From: CAXMNX01 sp964194845
GTDB taxonomy: Bacteria; Pseudomonadota; Alphaproteobacteria; Rhodobacterales; Rhodobacteraceae
Reading direction: 5' to 3'
NCBI GenBank assembly: GCA_964194845.1
Contig: CAXMNX010000050.1
Span: forward strand, 1 to 52,042
Length of the DNA: 52,042 bases
Under the pieces are notes generated by a model. It had not been told where the DNA came from. It saw only the letters and a program-made list of their open reading frames with translations, and did not search any database. Shown in pieces: positions 51,501 through 52,042 of this stretch; within the stretch, counting starts at the first letter, position 1, and each line of letters begins with the position of its first letter. The position numbers and the translations under genes are program-made.

Positions 51501-52042
51501 GCCAGCCCGCCGTCAATTCCCTTGCAGGCATCAACCAGCCCTTTGACCGCATCGACCGACTTGTCGAACATCGCCTGTTCGTCCTTGGACATTCTGATGT
51601 CGACGACCCGCTCGATCCCGCCTGCGCCAATGATCGTAGGGACACCGACATACATGCCCTTCAGCCCAAGCGCGCCATCAACATAGGCCGCGCAGGGCAG
51701 CAGACGTTTCTGGTCTTTCAGAAATGCCTCAGCCATCTCGATGGCACTGGCCGCAGGCGCATAGAAGGCCGATCCGTTTCCAAGCAGGCCCACAATTTCC
51801 GCGCCGCCATCGCGCGTGCGCTGAACCACGGCGTCCAGTTTCTCCTGGCTGGTCCAGCCCATCGCGACAAGGTCGGGCAGCGGAATGCCTGCGACAGTCG
51901 AATACCGCACCAGCGGCACCATCGTGTCGCCGTGCCCGCCAAGGACAAACGCGGTCACGTCCTTCATCGACACATCAAATTCCAGACTCAGGAAATGACG
52001 GAAGCGCGCGGCATCCAGCACACCCGCCATGCCGCAGACCAT
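51497..52042 (-). CDS. mdh: Malate dehydrogenase, C-terminal part
   Basis: The frame runs off the right end of the window; 181 C-terminal residues are seen. They include the catalytic histidine segment TAFVLGGHGDTMVPLVRYSTVAGIPLPDL, NGSAFYAPAASAIEMAEAFLKDQKRLLPCAAYVDG and GIERVVDIRM. This is the LDH-like type usual in alphaproteobacteria. It oxidises malate to oxaloacetate and starts the TCA gene cluster seen here. Confidence 0.93.
   Translation of the reverse strand: MVCGMAGVLDAARFRHFLSLEFDVSMKDVTAFVLGGHGDTMVPLVRYSTVAGIPLPDLVAMGWTSQEKLDAVVQRTRDGGAEIVGLLGNGSAFYAPAASAIEMAEAFLKDQKRLLPCAAYVDGALGLKGMYVGVPTIIGAGGIERVVDIRMSKDEQAMFDKSVDAVKGLVDACKGIDGGLA

Overview
The window looks like a chromosomal segment of a marine alphaproteobacterium of the Rhodobacteraceae (roseobacter) type. 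The clues are the mdh-sucC-sucD-sucA-sucB-lpdA TCA cluster, a hut cluster using the HutF/HutG route, a protocatechuate pca operon, a DddQ-type DMSP lyase and several betaine-type catabolic genes, all with high-GC codon use. Genes are tightly packed with many ATGA/GTGA overlaps. No gene-free stretch exceeds 300 bases, and I saw no rRNA, tRNA, CRISPR array, insertion sequence or phage gene.

Layout. 1-6 kb: the tail of a probable MttB-family methyltransferase; a nucleotide cyclase fused to a GFA zinc domain; then a leftward operon gntR - dapA-like - aldehyde dehydrogenase - FAD amine oxidoreductase behind a paired GntR-like operator. 6-10 kb: an EF-G-like GTPase, a rhodanese and another FAD oxidoreductase. 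10-17.3 kb: histidine utilisation, with hutF-hutC leftward and hutI-hutH-hutG-hutU rightward, separated by a near-perfect palindrome. 17.3-20 kb: leftward pcaC-pcaH-pcaG plus a BKACE-type beta-keto acid cleavage enzyme. 20-22 kb: an SDR and a fumarylacetoacetase-family hydrolase resembling the last steps of non-phosphorylated deoxy-sugar acid breakdown.

22-33 kb is the most striking part. It is a catabolic island around an RpiR regulator (Rieske oxygenase, two GFA proteins, aldehyde dehydrogenase and a CMD-family protein on one side; a dimethylglycine/sarcosine dehydrogenase-like gene, a zinc-type alcohol dehydrogenase, dddQ, an enolase-superfamily gene and an aminotransferase on the other). 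Several genes in it are broken by internal deletions or single-base frameshifts, while dddQ, the alcohol dehydrogenase, the regulator and the following pobA remain intact. A malonyl-CoA synthetase remnant ends the island. This looks like an operon in decay that keeps selected intact genes.

33-36 kb: an inositol-like module (class II aldolase, IolC-like kinase, LacI regulator) with the same palindrome TGCAACCGGTTGCA in front of both kinase and regulator. 36-41 kb: ribosomal protein bL25 with a clear terminator, an unknown exported protein, FMN-dependent lactate dehydrogenase, lpdA and a small membrane protein. 41-52 kb: the leftward mdh-sucCD-sucAB TCA cluster, interrupted by four accessory genes: a GT61-methyltransferase fusion, an AT-richer unknown gene overlapping both sucC and sucD, an unknown 202-residue protein and a sulfotransferase. 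All names rest on reading motifs and remembered family features; no database search was run.
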